Source: Bacteroidales bacterium
Lineage (GTDB): Bacteria > Bacteroidota > Bacteroidia > Bacteroidales > Paludibacteraceae
DNA length: 56,479 nt
Direction: 5' to 3'
Assembly (NCBI GenBank): GCA_022777485.1
Contig: JALFGC010000061.1
Coordinates: forward strand, 1 to 56,479
Position numbers and translations under genes: made by a program
Shown: in pieces, positions 26,302 to 34,836 of the stretch
How positions within the stretch are numbered: position 1 is the stretch's first letter
How the letters are laid out: each line of letters begins with the position of its first letter
The notes under the pieces: model-generated
What the model was told of the DNA's origin: nothing
The model's input: the letters and a program-made list of their open reading frames with translations, nothing else
The model's database searches: none

Positions 26302-26430
26302 ATGGCAAAAGCAGAACTCGAAGTACCCTTCGTCTTTGCGTCATGTTTTTGCACAAGGACTCAAACGTCGAAGGTCTGCCCGACACGTGCTAAATTCGGG
26401 TGTAACCAAAGCCGGCCAAGCTCGCGCTAA
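26302..26430 (+). other. Orphan 42-codon ORF, possibly a gene remnant
   Basis: An ATG preceded by an A-rich stretch opens MAKAELEVPFVFASCF, then becomes Cys/Arg/Ser-rich and stops. The start looks gene-like and the rest does not, so it may be the 5' end of a decayed gene. I cannot assign a family. Confidence 0.25.
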
Positions 26431-26432
26431 TC

Positions 26433-26470
26433 GTATACCCTTACTATACCCTTGCTATACCTTTACTATT
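26433..26470. repeat. TATACCCTTAC 12-bp tandem array
   Basis: About three imperfect units: TATACCCTTAC, TATACCCTTGC and TATACCTTTAC. It lies about 55 bp upstream of the araC promoter. Confidence 0.85.
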
Positions 26471-26523
26471 TTTCTTCACTTTGCTTACAAAACGATGTAT
26501 TTTGACAGATTTCTGCCCTAAAA

Positions 26524-26555
26524 CTTGCGTATGTGCAAATAAAGCAGTATCTTTG
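26524..26555 (+). promoter_or_regulatory. Promoter of the araC-type regulator
   Basis: CTTG (26524-26527), 20 nt and TATCTTTG (26548-26555). Confidence 0.85.
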
Positions 26556-26600
26556 CATAAAATTACACTTTTTTGACGTTGCTTGTAACCATAGTATAGC

Positions 26601-27488
26601 ATGAACTCTAAAGAAGATAACGGCATTTTACAAGAGATCACTCCGTTAGGAGAGCATGATTTTATGTTTGTGGCAGACAGGCATAAGACCGGGTATGACT
26701 TCCCGTTACACAAGCATGATCTTTTTGAATTAAATTTTATAGAGAACGCGCGCGGGTGCAGGCGGATAGTAGGCGACAGCGATGAGTTGACAGATGATAT
26801 TGACTTGGTGCTAATCTCCTCACCTCAGTTGGAACATCAATGGGCACAAGGAGAATGCAATAGTAAAGACATTCATGAGATCACCGTACAGTTCTATTTG
26901 GATTTCCATACGGGGATTTTCGAGACGAATCCGTTTGCCTCTATCAAGACTATGTTTGAGCGGGCGCAGTTGGGAATGGCGTTCCCAAAATCGGCAATTA
27001 TGCAGGTATATCCACGTCTGACCAAACTGAGCAGTTTGGAGGGATTCTGGGCTGTAAATGAGTTGTTTACAATCCTGTATGAATTGTCCACTTGCACGGA
27101 GGCGCGCACCTTGGCTTCCTCTTCTTTTGCCAAGGTGGCGGAGAGCAGCGAGAGCCGCCGTGTGCGTAAAGTGGAGACGTATATCCGTGCGCATTATGCG
27201 GAGGAACTACGACTGGAACAACTCAGTAAAATGGTTGTAATGTCCCCGTCTGCTTTCTCACGTTTCTTCAAACAACGGACGGGGAAGACGCTGGCGGAGT
27301 TCATTGTGGATATCCGTCTGGGACACGCGGCGCGGATGTTGATAGATACGATTACGCCGGTGAGCGAAGTGGCATATATCTGCGGGTTTAACACACTCAG
27401 TAATTTCAACCGTCTTTTCCGAAATCGTAAAGGGTGTTCGCCATCGGAATTTCGCGAACGGTATGTCAAAAAAAAGGTGATTATTTAG
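26601..27488 (+). CDS. AraC-family transcriptional regulator of the mannan locus
   Basis: This 295-residue cytoplasmic regulator has an N-terminal cupin-like sensor (DFPLHKHDLFELNFIENARGCRRIVG) and a C-terminal AraC double helix-turn-helix (about 190-292): ELRLEQLSKMVVMSPSAFSRFFKQRTGKTLAEFIVDIRL and VSEVAYICGFNTLSNFNRLFRNRKGCSPSEFR. It sits directly upstream of the GH26-led operon in the same direction. The 21-23 bp direct repeat in that promoter (27493-27536) is a plausible binding site. Its ligand is unknown, perhaps a mannan-derived sugar. Confidence 0.9.
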   Translation: MNSKEDNGILQEITPLGEHDFMFVADRHKTGYDFPLHKHDLFELNFIENARGCRRIVGDSDELTDDIDLVLISSPQLEHQWAQGECNSKDIHEITVQFYLDFHTGIFETNPFASIKTMFERAQLGMAFPKSAIMQVYPRLTKLSSLEGFWAVNELFTILYELSTCTEARTLASSSFAKVAESSESRRVRKVETYIRAHYAEELRLEQLSKMVVMSPSAFSRFFKQRTGKTLAEFIVDIRLGHAARMLIDTITPVSEVAYICGFNTLSNFNRLFRNRKGCSPSEFRERYVKKKVII

Positions 27489-27492
27489 CAAA

Positions 27493-27548
27493 GTGTCAGT
27501 GTCTGCAAAAATTGTGTCAGTAGGTTCGCAAAAATTATAGTAATTTTG
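27493..27548 (+). promoter_or_regulatory. Mannan-operon promoter with tandem direct repeat
   Basis: The -7 box is TAATTTTG (27541-27548). No TTTG/CTTG lies 20 nt upstream. Two direct repeats fill that place: GTGTCAGT-n4-GCAAAAATT (27493-27513) and GTGTCAGT-n6-GCAAAAATT (27514-27536). This is the size and layout of AraC-family operators. Confidence 0.7.
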
Positions 27549-27569
27549 CACCCGAAAACACTAATTACC

Positions 27570-28670
27570 ATGAGACACGGATCTTTTCTATTCAGTTTTT
27601 TGCTTCTGATGGCAGGTTGTACGCAGGCACAAGAGCCTGAGGTGCAGCCGGTTTCGTCATACGTGTTATGTAATAAGAACGCTACGCCGGAGGTGCAGCG
27701 GCTGTGGGCGGTGCTCTGCTCCGAATATGGCAAACGTGCAATGAGCGGCGTGGTCGCGAATGTGGACTGGAACACGCGTGAGGCCGAGAATGTATATCAG
27801 TGGACGGGTAAGTATCCGGCGCTTAATGTATTTGATTTCATCAATATCCATGCTTCCAAAGATGTAAATAAAAGCGGATGGCTCGATTACAGCGACCTTA
27901 CGCCTGTTACCGACTGGTACAATGCCGGTGGGGTAGTAGGCTGTATGTGGCATTGGCAGGTACCGGCGAACAACGGCACTAACTACACCTGCTCGCCGGG
28001 GTCGCAGCCGGGCGAAACTTCTTTTGATCCGGAGAAAGTGAGCGATCCCTCTTCCGCTGAATACAAGCGTATGATTCATGATATAGACCAAGTGGCTGGC
28101 TACCTGAAGAAGATGCAGAAACGCGGCATTCCTGTTATCTGGCGTCCGCTTCACGAGGCGGCAGGCAACTCTACGGAGTTCAGCGGTGGCGGCGCTTGGT
28201 TCTGGTGGGGAGCCAAAGGCCCTGAGGCATACAAAGCCCTCTGGCGTTTCCTATACAACCGAATGGTCAATTATCATAAACTCAACAACCTCATCTGGGT
28301 CTGGAATTCGCAGATGAACGACCGCGATTGGTATCCGGGTGACGATGTAGTGGACGTGGTCGGTCGCGATAACTACTACGCGCTTCAATACCCGCTTGCC
28401 AAGGAATACAAGCAGCTGCAAGCAGAGTATCCAAACAAATTGATCACCCTCGCCGAATGCGGCAGTGGCGACGAAGTGGATATGTCGATGTGGTCTGCTA
28501 TATGGGGGGAAGGCAGCCGCTGGAGCTGGTTCATGACCTGGTATGACTATGACTATAACGCCGGCACCTCCGATGAGCACCGCTTCGCCGGAGAGGCGTG
28601 GTGGAAAGACGCGTTCAACACCGGTCTCGTCATCGACCGCGAGGAAATGAAAAGACTATTAAATTTATAG
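27570..28670 (+). CDS. GH26 endo-beta-mannanase lipoprotein
   Basis: The 366-residue product starts at ATG 27570 with a lipoprotein signal (FSFLLLMAGC), so it is probably at the cell surface or in the periplasm. Two GH26 catalytic glutamates are visible: E196 in WRPLHEAAGN (acid/base) and E296 in ITLAECGSG (nucleophile), with the usual WFWWGAKGPEAY and WNSQMNDRDWYPGDDVVDVVG blocks. The enzyme should cleave beta-1,4-mannan. It is the first gene of the locus; the module protein follows after 4 nt. Confidence 0.92.
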   Translation: MRHGSFLFSFLLLMAGCTQAQEPEVQPVSSYVLCNKNATPEVQRLWAVLCSEYGKRAMSGVVANVDWNTREAENVYQWTGKYPALNVFDFINIHASKDVNKSGWLDYSDLTPVTDWYNAGGVVGCMWHWQVPANNGTNYTCSPGSQPGETSFDPEKVSDPSSAEYKRMIHDIDQVAGYLKKMQKRGIPVIWRPLHEAAGNSTEFSGGGAWFWWGAKGPEAYKALWRFLYNRMVNYHKLNNLIWVWNSQMNDRDWYPGDDVVDVVGRDNYYALQYPLAKEYKQLQAEYPNKLITLAECGSGDEVDMSMWSAIWGEGSRWSWFMTWYDYDYNAGTSDEHRFAGEAWWKDAFNTGLVIDREEMKRLLNL

Positions 28671-28674
28671 AAAC

Positions 28675-29823
28675 ATGCGCGCGTATAAATACATATTTAC
28701 AGTTCTCCTTGGCACTTGGTCCTTGGTGGCTTTGTCACTTGAGCGCACCATCCTTCTCGGACCGAAGACGATCGGCAAGGCGTGGAAAGATAATATCCTT
28801 ATCGAGCCGCGCCATTTCGCTTCTGCCAAAGCCGGCGATGTGCTCACCGTCTATAACGATCATGCAAAAGGAATGGCTCAGGCTGCGTTCCAACACCCCA
28901 AAACTTGGCAGGGTGTGGCACCCGAATACGGCTGTTTCAGTTTTGCCGGTCCTTTCCGAATGACGCTCTCTGACTCCATATTAAATATCGCGCGCACGTA
29001 CGGTGTTATCCTCGGCGGACATGACTATCGCATCTTGCGGGTCACGCTCTCCGAGGCTTCGGACTATGAAGAGACGATAGTCTGGTCCGGTCCGGCGGTA
29101 ACGATGAAAGCCGACTGGTCTGCCTCAGCGGAGATCCCCGGACGATGTTTCGAGAGCCTGCAAGAAGGGGACGGCTTGCGCCTTCATGTCAGCAAGGTTC
29201 AAGAGGGGGCAGCTGCCAAACTGATGGATTTCACATGGAATGCCCTCGCTCCGTCTGTAGATGGCATGCCGGTGGGAGAAGACGGAGTCACGTGGTTTAT
29301 TTATGACCGGGCACCGCTCTTGAAGCTGCAACTGGCGGGCTACGGTTCGCAGACCGCTATGCGTGTGGGAGGCAAAAGTTACCGGCTGGAGAAGATCGGT
29401 ATTGTCCGCCAGACGGGTGAGGTGAGCGAAGATCTCACGGATGTTCAGCGCGCACCGCGCGAATACCAATTGCAGCCCGGCGAACTCTTCCGCGGAGAGA
29501 AAGCCTTTCCTGCCGACTGGAGCGGAAACCTGTCCCTGACCGCTGCGCCTTTCCAGGAATCCACGGAGAACGATGTGCTCGTTATTTCCTACACATTGGA
29601 CCAAACCGCAGTGGCATCTGGCACTAAGGCGCAACTATCCATCCGCAACTCACGTTGGCAGGAGATAACAGGAGCCACAGAACCTGTCTGGTATCCGTTA
29701 GACGGAACCGATGTGGTCTATCTGTTTGACCCCGTGGCGCTCGATCAGGTCAAGACCCGCGGACTGATCGTAACCGGAGTGGGATTCACGCTTACCAAAA
29801 TAGAACTAATATCCGCTCAATAA
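28675..29823 (+). CDS. Secreted module protein of the mannan locus, possible glycan-binding
   Basis: This 382-residue protein has an N-terminal signal-like segment (YIFTVLLGTWSLVALS). The C-terminal part (about 275-382) has FPADWSGNLSLTAAPF, NDVLVISYTLDQT, WYPLDG, VALDQVKTRGLIVTGVGFTLTKIELIS. This resembles the modules of the proteins at 34837 and 36219: a W-G start, a hydrophobic Gly-Asp strand, and a closing GL-I-G-hydrophobic-T-I-L strand. I recognise no catalytic motif. Position and repetition suggest a carbohydrate-binding beta-sandwich. It ends 1 nt before susC. Confidence 0.6.
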   Translation: MRAYKYIFTVLLGTWSLVALSLERTILLGPKTIGKAWKDNILIEPRHFASAKAGDVLTVYNDHAKGMAQAAFQHPKTWQGVAPEYGCFSFAGPFRMTLSDSILNIARTYGVILGGHDYRILRVTLSEASDYEETIVWSGPAVTMKADWSASAEIPGRCFESLQEGDGLRLHVSKVQEGAAAKLMDFTWNALAPSVDGMPVGEDGVTWFIYDRAPLLKLQLAGYGSQTAMRVGGKSYRLEKIGIVRQTGEVSEDLTDVQRAPREYQLQPGELFRGEKAFPADWSGNLSLTAAPFQESTENDVLVISYTLDQTAVASGTKAQLSIRNSRWQEITGATEPVWYPLDGTDVVYLFDPVALDQVKTRGLIVTGVGFTLTKIELISAQ

Positions 29824-29824
29824 T

Positions 29825-32800
29825 ATGAAAAACACATCCTTCGTACATCGCACAGGACTCCTTCGTATAGCCTTTGTTCTTTGTACTTTGTCCCTTAGTA
29901 CCTTATTAACGGCCCAGACGACGGTAACCGGTTTGGTCATGGACGGGACGAACAATGAGACCGCCATTGGAGCCTCTATCATAGTGCCCGGTACTACGGT
30001 GGGGACGGTCACGGATTTTGATGGCCGGTTCACAATCGAAGTGCCGGACGGCAAGGTCATTCTCCAGATTTCTATGGTGGGTTATAAGACCCAAGTGGTG
30101 AATATCAAAGGCAAGACCTCGGTGGAAGTAACGCTTATGGAGGATGCCCAACTAATGGACGAAGTGGTGGTTGTCGGTTATGGTACGATGAAAAAACGCG
30201 ACATCTCCGGTTCGGTCAGCCAAATCAAATCTGAGGATATCATGTCCGGTGGTCAAATGAATGTGGCACAGAGCCTTGAAGGCAAAATAGCCGGTGTTGA
30301 TGTCAAGTCTTCCGACGGAGCTCCGGGATCCGGAGTGAGTATAACTGTACGCGGTGCCAACTCGTTCACTACTTCCTCGCAGCCCCTTTATATCGTGGAT
30401 GGTATTCCTTTCGGCACAGACCCCAACGGAGTGCCTTCTTCCGGAGCCAACGATGGGCAGAATACTTCGCAGAACCCCCTCTCGATGATCAACCCCAACG
30501 ACATTGAGAAGATTGAGGTGCTCAAGGACGCTTCGGCTACTGCTATCTACGGCTCGCGTGGTGCCAACGGCGTAGTCATCATCACCACCCGCAAAGGGCA
30601 AGAAGGCAAACCTAAGGTGGAACTCAATATCAAAGGCTCGGTGCAGCAGATTGCCCGCAGGGTGGAGATGCTGGATGCTTACCATTACGCCCTCTACCAG
30701 AACGAAGCGGCAGCCAACAGCCGTCTCTACGAAGGGGGATCGCAGCGTGACCCCTACCGAGGCGAGTGGGACTATCCCTATATAGGCGGTGCCTTTGATT
30801 ACCAACATGGCTCATACAACCCCTCGCCGGAGGACTTTCTCAACCCCGGTCTCCGCACCGACCAATATGGAAATATGGATGAAGTGTCGGGTGCCGACTG
30901 GCAACAGCAGATTTACCAACTCGGTTGGTCGCAGGAGTACAATGCCGCAGTCTCCGGCGGCACCGACAAAGGCTACTACTCCTTCTCCGGCTCCTACGCC
31001 GACCAGACGGGTATTATCAAGAATACCGGCTACAAACGCTACGGTCTCTCTATCAACACCGCTTGGCACATCACCAAATGGCTGGAGATAGGCACCTCGC
31101 AGCACTTCACCAACGCAACCACTAATTTCCAGCGCACTAACTCTGAGAACACGGGTATTATCCGTTCATCGCTTATCTTCCCGCCTACTTATGGACCCCA
31201 TGCCCAGACTGAGCAGTTGGATGAACTGAACTGGTTGGCTGCTAACCCGCTCAACTATGTCAATGGTGCTAAAGACGAACTCAAACAGATATCGTGGTTC
31301 TCTTCTTCGTTCTTGGAGTTTACTATCCGGCCGTGGCTCAAGCTGCGCCAGAACCTCGGTCTTGGCTATAACGACGGGCATCGCTCTACATACTACGACC
31401 GCCATACGCAAGAAGGCAAAGCACCCTATAACGGCAAAGCGGGCAAAGCGTCCTCTATTTGGAAATCGCTTACTTCCGAGACCCTGCTCACCTTCGATCA
31501 CAAGTTCAACGAGAAACACAGTATTAATGCGGTGCTCGGTGTCACTTTCGAACGCGGATGGGGAGAAAACGAGTCCATGACCGCTACCAATTTTCCAAAC
31601 GACCTCACCAAGGATGCGAATATGGCATTGGCACTGGATAAGGCGGTGCTACAAAGCTCCAAGACGGTCCAATCGCTGGAATCTTACCTCGCCCGTGTCA
31701 ACTACACCCTCATGGGGCGCTACCTCTTCACGGCTTCGGTCCGTGTGGACGGCTCGTCCTCGTTTGCTGCCCAAAATAAATGGGCGCCTTTCTTCTCCGG
31801 TGCGTTCGCTTGGCGCATGATAGACGAGGAATGGATGCAGTCGCAGGATGTCCTCTCCAACTGGAAATGGCGTGTCTCCTTCGGCGAGACAGGTAATCAA
31901 GCCATCGGTGCCTATCGCACGCTCACCGTCTTTGATGCAGCCAACTATCCTTACGCGGGTATGCTGGAGTCAGGTGAAGCGATGATTGACTGGCGCGGAC
32001 CGACCAACCCGGATCTTCGGTGGGAGACAACAGACCAAGCCGACGCAGGTATAGATATTGGTTTCGCGAACAACCGCGTTAATCTCACCCTCGATTATTA
32101 TTGGAAAAAGACCCGCGACCTGCTCCAGAATGTAACTATTCCGTCCTCATCCGGTTTCAGCCAGATGATGATTAACTCCGGATGGGTCATCAATCAAGGC
32201 TTCGAACTATCCCTCTCTGCTGTCGCAATCGACATCCGCAACTGGAAATGGACTCTCGATGCCAATTTCTCCCTTAACCGTAACCGCATCGGCGGGCTCA
32301 ACGGAGACCAGTACGCTACGGCGCTCTGGTCCAAAGCAGACCAAGTGTTCCTGCAGCGCAACGGATGTCCTATCGGTACCCTCTATGGATACAAAGAAGA
32401 AGGCATCGACCCTGCTACGGGCGAGATTATCTACGCAGACCTCGACGGTAGTGGCTCGATTACGGAAGCCGACCGTACTATCATCGGCAACACGAATCCG
32501 GATTTCACCTATTCGCTTACTTCGCGCCTATCATGGAAAGGACTCTCCCTCAATTTCATGCTGCAAGGCTCACATGGTAATGACATCTTCAACTATAACC
32601 TCACGGACATCACCATGTCCAATATCGGTAATATCACCAAGACGGCTTACGAAGGCCGCTGGACACCGCAGACGGCTACTACTGCCACTTGGCCCAAACC
32701 TACTGCCGGCTATACCCGCACATGGTTTGTCTCCGACCGCTATGTAGAGGATGGCTCGTTCCTCAAAATCAAATATATCACCCTCTCTTACGACTGGAAC

Positions 32801-32989
32801 AACCCCGCCAAGTGGCTCCAGAAGATCAACTTCAACTTCACCGTCAACAATGCCTGGACTTTCACGCGCTACTCGTGGTTTGAACCCGATGTCAATGCCG
32901 CCGGCAACAATCCTGCATGCCCGGGCGTAGACTCCTATTCCTACCCCTCTGCACGAACGTATAGCCTCGGTATGAACTTTATATTCTAA
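29825..32989 (+). CDS. SusC-family TonB-dependent outer-membrane receptor
   Basis: This 1054-residue protein has a signal peptide (ending LLTAQ), a carboxypeptidase-D-like domain (TVTGLVMDGTNNETAIGASI to about residue 100), the SusC-type MDEVVVVGYGTMKKRDISGSVS segment, a plug (GVSITVRGANSF, PLYIVDGIPFG, IEVLKDASATAIYGSRGANGVVIITTRKG) and a barrel ending YSLGMNFIF. It imports mannan oligosaccharides across the outer membrane with the SusD partner encoded next. Repeat-like GTACATCG and CTTTGTACTTTG units form part of the signal-peptide sequence. Confidence 0.95.
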   Translation: MKNTSFVHRTGLLRIAFVLCTLSLSTLLTAQTTVTGLVMDGTNNETAIGASIIVPGTTVGTVTDFDGRFTIEVPDGKVILQISMVGYKTQVVNIKGKTSVEVTLMEDAQLMDEVVVVGYGTMKKRDISGSVSQIKSEDIMSGGQMNVAQSLEGKIAGVDVKSSDGAPGSGVSITVRGANSFTTSSQPLYIVDGIPFGTDPNGVPSSGANDGQNTSQNPLSMINPNDIEKIEVLKDASATAIYGSRGANGVVIITTRKGQEGKPKVELNIKGSVQQIARRVEMLDAYHYALYQNEAAANSRLYEGGSQRDPYRGEWDYPYIGGAFDYQHGSYNPSPEDFLNPGLRTDQYGNMDEVSGADWQQQIYQLGWSQEYNAAVSGGTDKGYYSFSGSYADQTGIIKNTGYKRYGLSINTAWHITKWLEIGTSQHFTNATTNFQRTNSENTGIIRSSLIFPPTYGPHAQTEQLDELNWLAANPLNYVNGAKDELKQISWFSSSFLEFTIRPWLKLRQNLGLGYNDGHRSTYYDRHTQEGKAPYNGKAGKASSIWKSLTSETLLTFDHKFNEKHSINAVLGVTFERGWGENESMTATNFPNDLTKDANMALALDKAVLQSSKTVQSLESYLARVNYTLMGRYLFTASVRVDGSSSFAAQNKWAPFFSGAFAWRMIDEEWMQSQDVLSNWKWRVSFGETGNQAIGAYRTLTVFDAANYPYAGMLESGEAMIDWRGPTNPDLRWETTDQADAGIDIGFANNRVNLTLDYYWKKTRDLLQNVTIPSSSGFSQMMINSGWVINQGFELSLSAVAIDIRNWKWTLDANFSLNRNRIGGLNGDQYATALWSKADQVFLQRNGCPIGTLYGYKEEGIDPATGEIIYADLDGSGSITEADRTIIGNTNPDFTYSLTSRLSWKGLSLNFMLQGSHGNDIFNYNLTDITMSNIGNITKTAYEGRWTPQTATTATWPKPTAGYTRTWFVSDRYVEDGSFLKIKYITLSYDWNNPAKWLQKINFNFTVNNAWTFTRYSWFEPDVNAAGNNPACPGVDSYSYPSARTYSLGMNFIF
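29839..29902. repeat. GTACATCG / CTTTGTACTTTG units in the susC signal-peptide coding region
   Basis: CTTCGTACATCG is followed by CTTTGTTCTTTGTACTTTG and a further GTACC. The units encode the hydrophobic FVLCTLSLSTLL core of the signal peptide. Confidence 0.6.
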
Positions 32990-33006
32990 TGAAAGGAGAA
33001 ATAGTT

Positions 33007-34806
33007 ATGAGAAAGAATATATCTAATAGTTCAAAGAACGGTCTTACAGCAAAGCGGTCCAACAGGCTGTTTTTAGCCGGTCTTATAGCCTTAGCGGTCA
33101 GCGCGTTCGCGCTGCCTTCCTGCTCATGGATAGAAGAAAACCCCGACTCCCTCATTACGCCCGCCCAACTCGGCGACAGCGAAGAAGCATGCGACCAACT
33201 CGTAACAGGGGTTTATTCCAAATGGATTTACGACATGTTCTGTTGGGGCTATTTCCCGAGGATGTTGGAGTTCGATGCAGATTATATCTCGGGTCCCGAC
33301 TGGCTCTTCGGTACGTTCGGTGCAGGTAATTTCCAAGGAGAACCCGATCTTACCGATGCGCTATGGAAAGGTTGCTACGGACTTATCGGGCGCGCTAATA
33401 CGGCGGAACGATATATCTCAGAAATGAAGAATATCTCATCTGCTTATAAGAACAACGCCTTGGGTGAACTGCGTTTCCAGAAAGCCTTCGCTTATTTTCT
33501 CCTTGTTCGCGCCTACGGTGAAGTGCCTATCCAGCCCGAGAAGGAGACCTTTGACCGCAACCAGCCTCGCAAACCGGTTACAGAGATTTATGACCATATC
33601 ATAGGTCTGCTCGAACCAGCTACCCGTATGCTCTACAAGAACACCGACGAAGCTTATCGTGCTGGACATGTGTCCGCAGGCTCGGCTGCAGGATTGCTCG
33701 CCAAAGTCTATGCCACCGAAGCAGCCTATGCCATGCCGGCGGGAACGGAGCTTATAGTCCGTACAGGTGCTCCTTATACAATGGTCAATGGCACCAAACG
33801 CTATGCACCGCTGCAAAACCTTACCTTTACCAAACAAACGGTTCCCGGCTATGAGTCGCTTGACCCGCTCCAACTCTATCAGCAGGCTGCCGACTGGGCG
33901 GAGGAACTGCTCAATGGTACGTTCGGTATGTACGAACTGTCCGACTATTCCGTCCTCTGGACCAAAGCCAACGCGAATGCTTCCGAGTTTCTTTTCTCCG
34001 TAGGAACGGTCTCAGGAGATGCTACCTACAAAACCTCTGTCCACACCCAGTATGAGGGCTATATGACAGCGACCGGCTCCGACTTCATCCAGTCGGGTGG
34101 TTGGACGGGCTGCACGCGCCACTGGTATGACCTCTTCGATCATGACGACTATCGCATTACCAAAGGGGTCCGCCACCGCTGGCGCAACTACACTCAGCGC
34201 GAGTCCAACTCCGGCTTCTATTATCCCTACGATGATGAATACACCATTATGGCTACGGGTCGTAACCTCAACGGCGACTGGGTCAAAGACCCTTCAGGCA
34301 TCTTCGCCGACGGCGTGAACTACTACTATTCCACCGACGCCCAATGCCTCGCCTTCACCACCAAATACGAAGACGTGACGGACAACGCGATTGATAACGC
34401 CGATGCCAACTGGCCTTTCCTCCGCCTTGCAGATGTCGTCCTTATCTACGCCGAGGCACTCAACGAACTGGGCAAACCGGGTGACGCAATCGCTCAACTC
34501 AATAAAGTACGCGCACGTTCTAATGCCGAACGCGCTTCCATGGGAGGTACAAAAGCACTCTCTACCCAGACCCTCCGCCGCTCGGCGATCATCGAGGAAC
34601 GTGCCAAAGAACTCGCGTGCGAAGCAGACAGACGATGGGATCTCCTTCGATGGGGCATCTACCTCGATGCCATGAATGCCATCGGAGGAACAGACGATTC
34701 AGGCGTCAATAAATCCCGCACATCCCGTAATCTCCTCTTCCCCCTCCCCGTGCAGGAACTCAATACCAACTCCGCCATCACCGCCAATAACCCGGGATGG
34801 CAATAA
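33007..34806 (+). CDS. SusD-family surface glycan-binding lipoprotein
   Basis: I prefer ATG 33007 (599 residues) over 32989 because AAAGGAG lies 8 nt upstream. A long basic N-terminus precedes the helix FLAGLIALAVSAFALPSC with a lipobox Cys. SusD features follow: NPDSLITPAQLGDSEEACDQLVTGVYS, LGELRFQKAFAYFLLVRAYGEVPI, ADVVLIYAEALNELGKPGDAIAQLNKVRARS, and the ending IIEERAKELACEADRRWDLLRWG and NPGWQ. It binds glycan and caps the SusC barrel at the surface. Confidence 0.94.
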   Translation: MRKNISNSSKNGLTAKRSNRLFLAGLIALAVSAFALPSCSWIEENPDSLITPAQLGDSEEACDQLVTGVYSKWIYDMFCWGYFPRMLEFDADYISGPDWLFGTFGAGNFQGEPDLTDALWKGCYGLIGRANTAERYISEMKNISSAYKNNALGELRFQKAFAYFLLVRAYGEVPIQPEKETFDRNQPRKPVTEIYDHIIGLLEPATRMLYKNTDEAYRAGHVSAGSAAGLLAKVYATEAAYAMPAGTELIVRTGAPYTMVNGTKRYAPLQNLTFTKQTVPGYESLDPLQLYQQAADWAEELLNGTFGMYELSDYSVLWTKANANASEFLFSVGTVSGDATYKTSVHTQYEGYMTATGSDFIQSGGWTGCTRHWYDLFDHDDYRITKGVRHRWRNYTQRESNSGFYYPYDDEYTIMATGRNLNGDWVKDPSGIFADGVNYYYSTDAQCLAFTTKYEDVTDNAIDNADANWPFLRLADVVLIYAEALNELGKPGDAIAQLNKVRARSNAERASMGGTKALSTQTLRRSAIIEERAKELACEADRRWDLLRWGIYLDAMNAIGGTDDSGVNKSRTSRNLLFPLPVQELNTNSAITANNPGWQ

Positions 34807-34836
34807 ACAATATTAATTATTAAATTACTATCTATT

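Noticed and set aside
26336..26521. A 61-codon ORF crossing a tandem repeat upstream of the araC gene
   Set aside because: It runs through the TATACCCTTAC array and has neither promoter nor recognisable sequence; it is probably chance.
27546..27572. TTG start upstream of the first GH26 gene
   Set aside because: It lies inside the -7 promoter box; the ATG at 27570 gives a proper lipoprotein signal.
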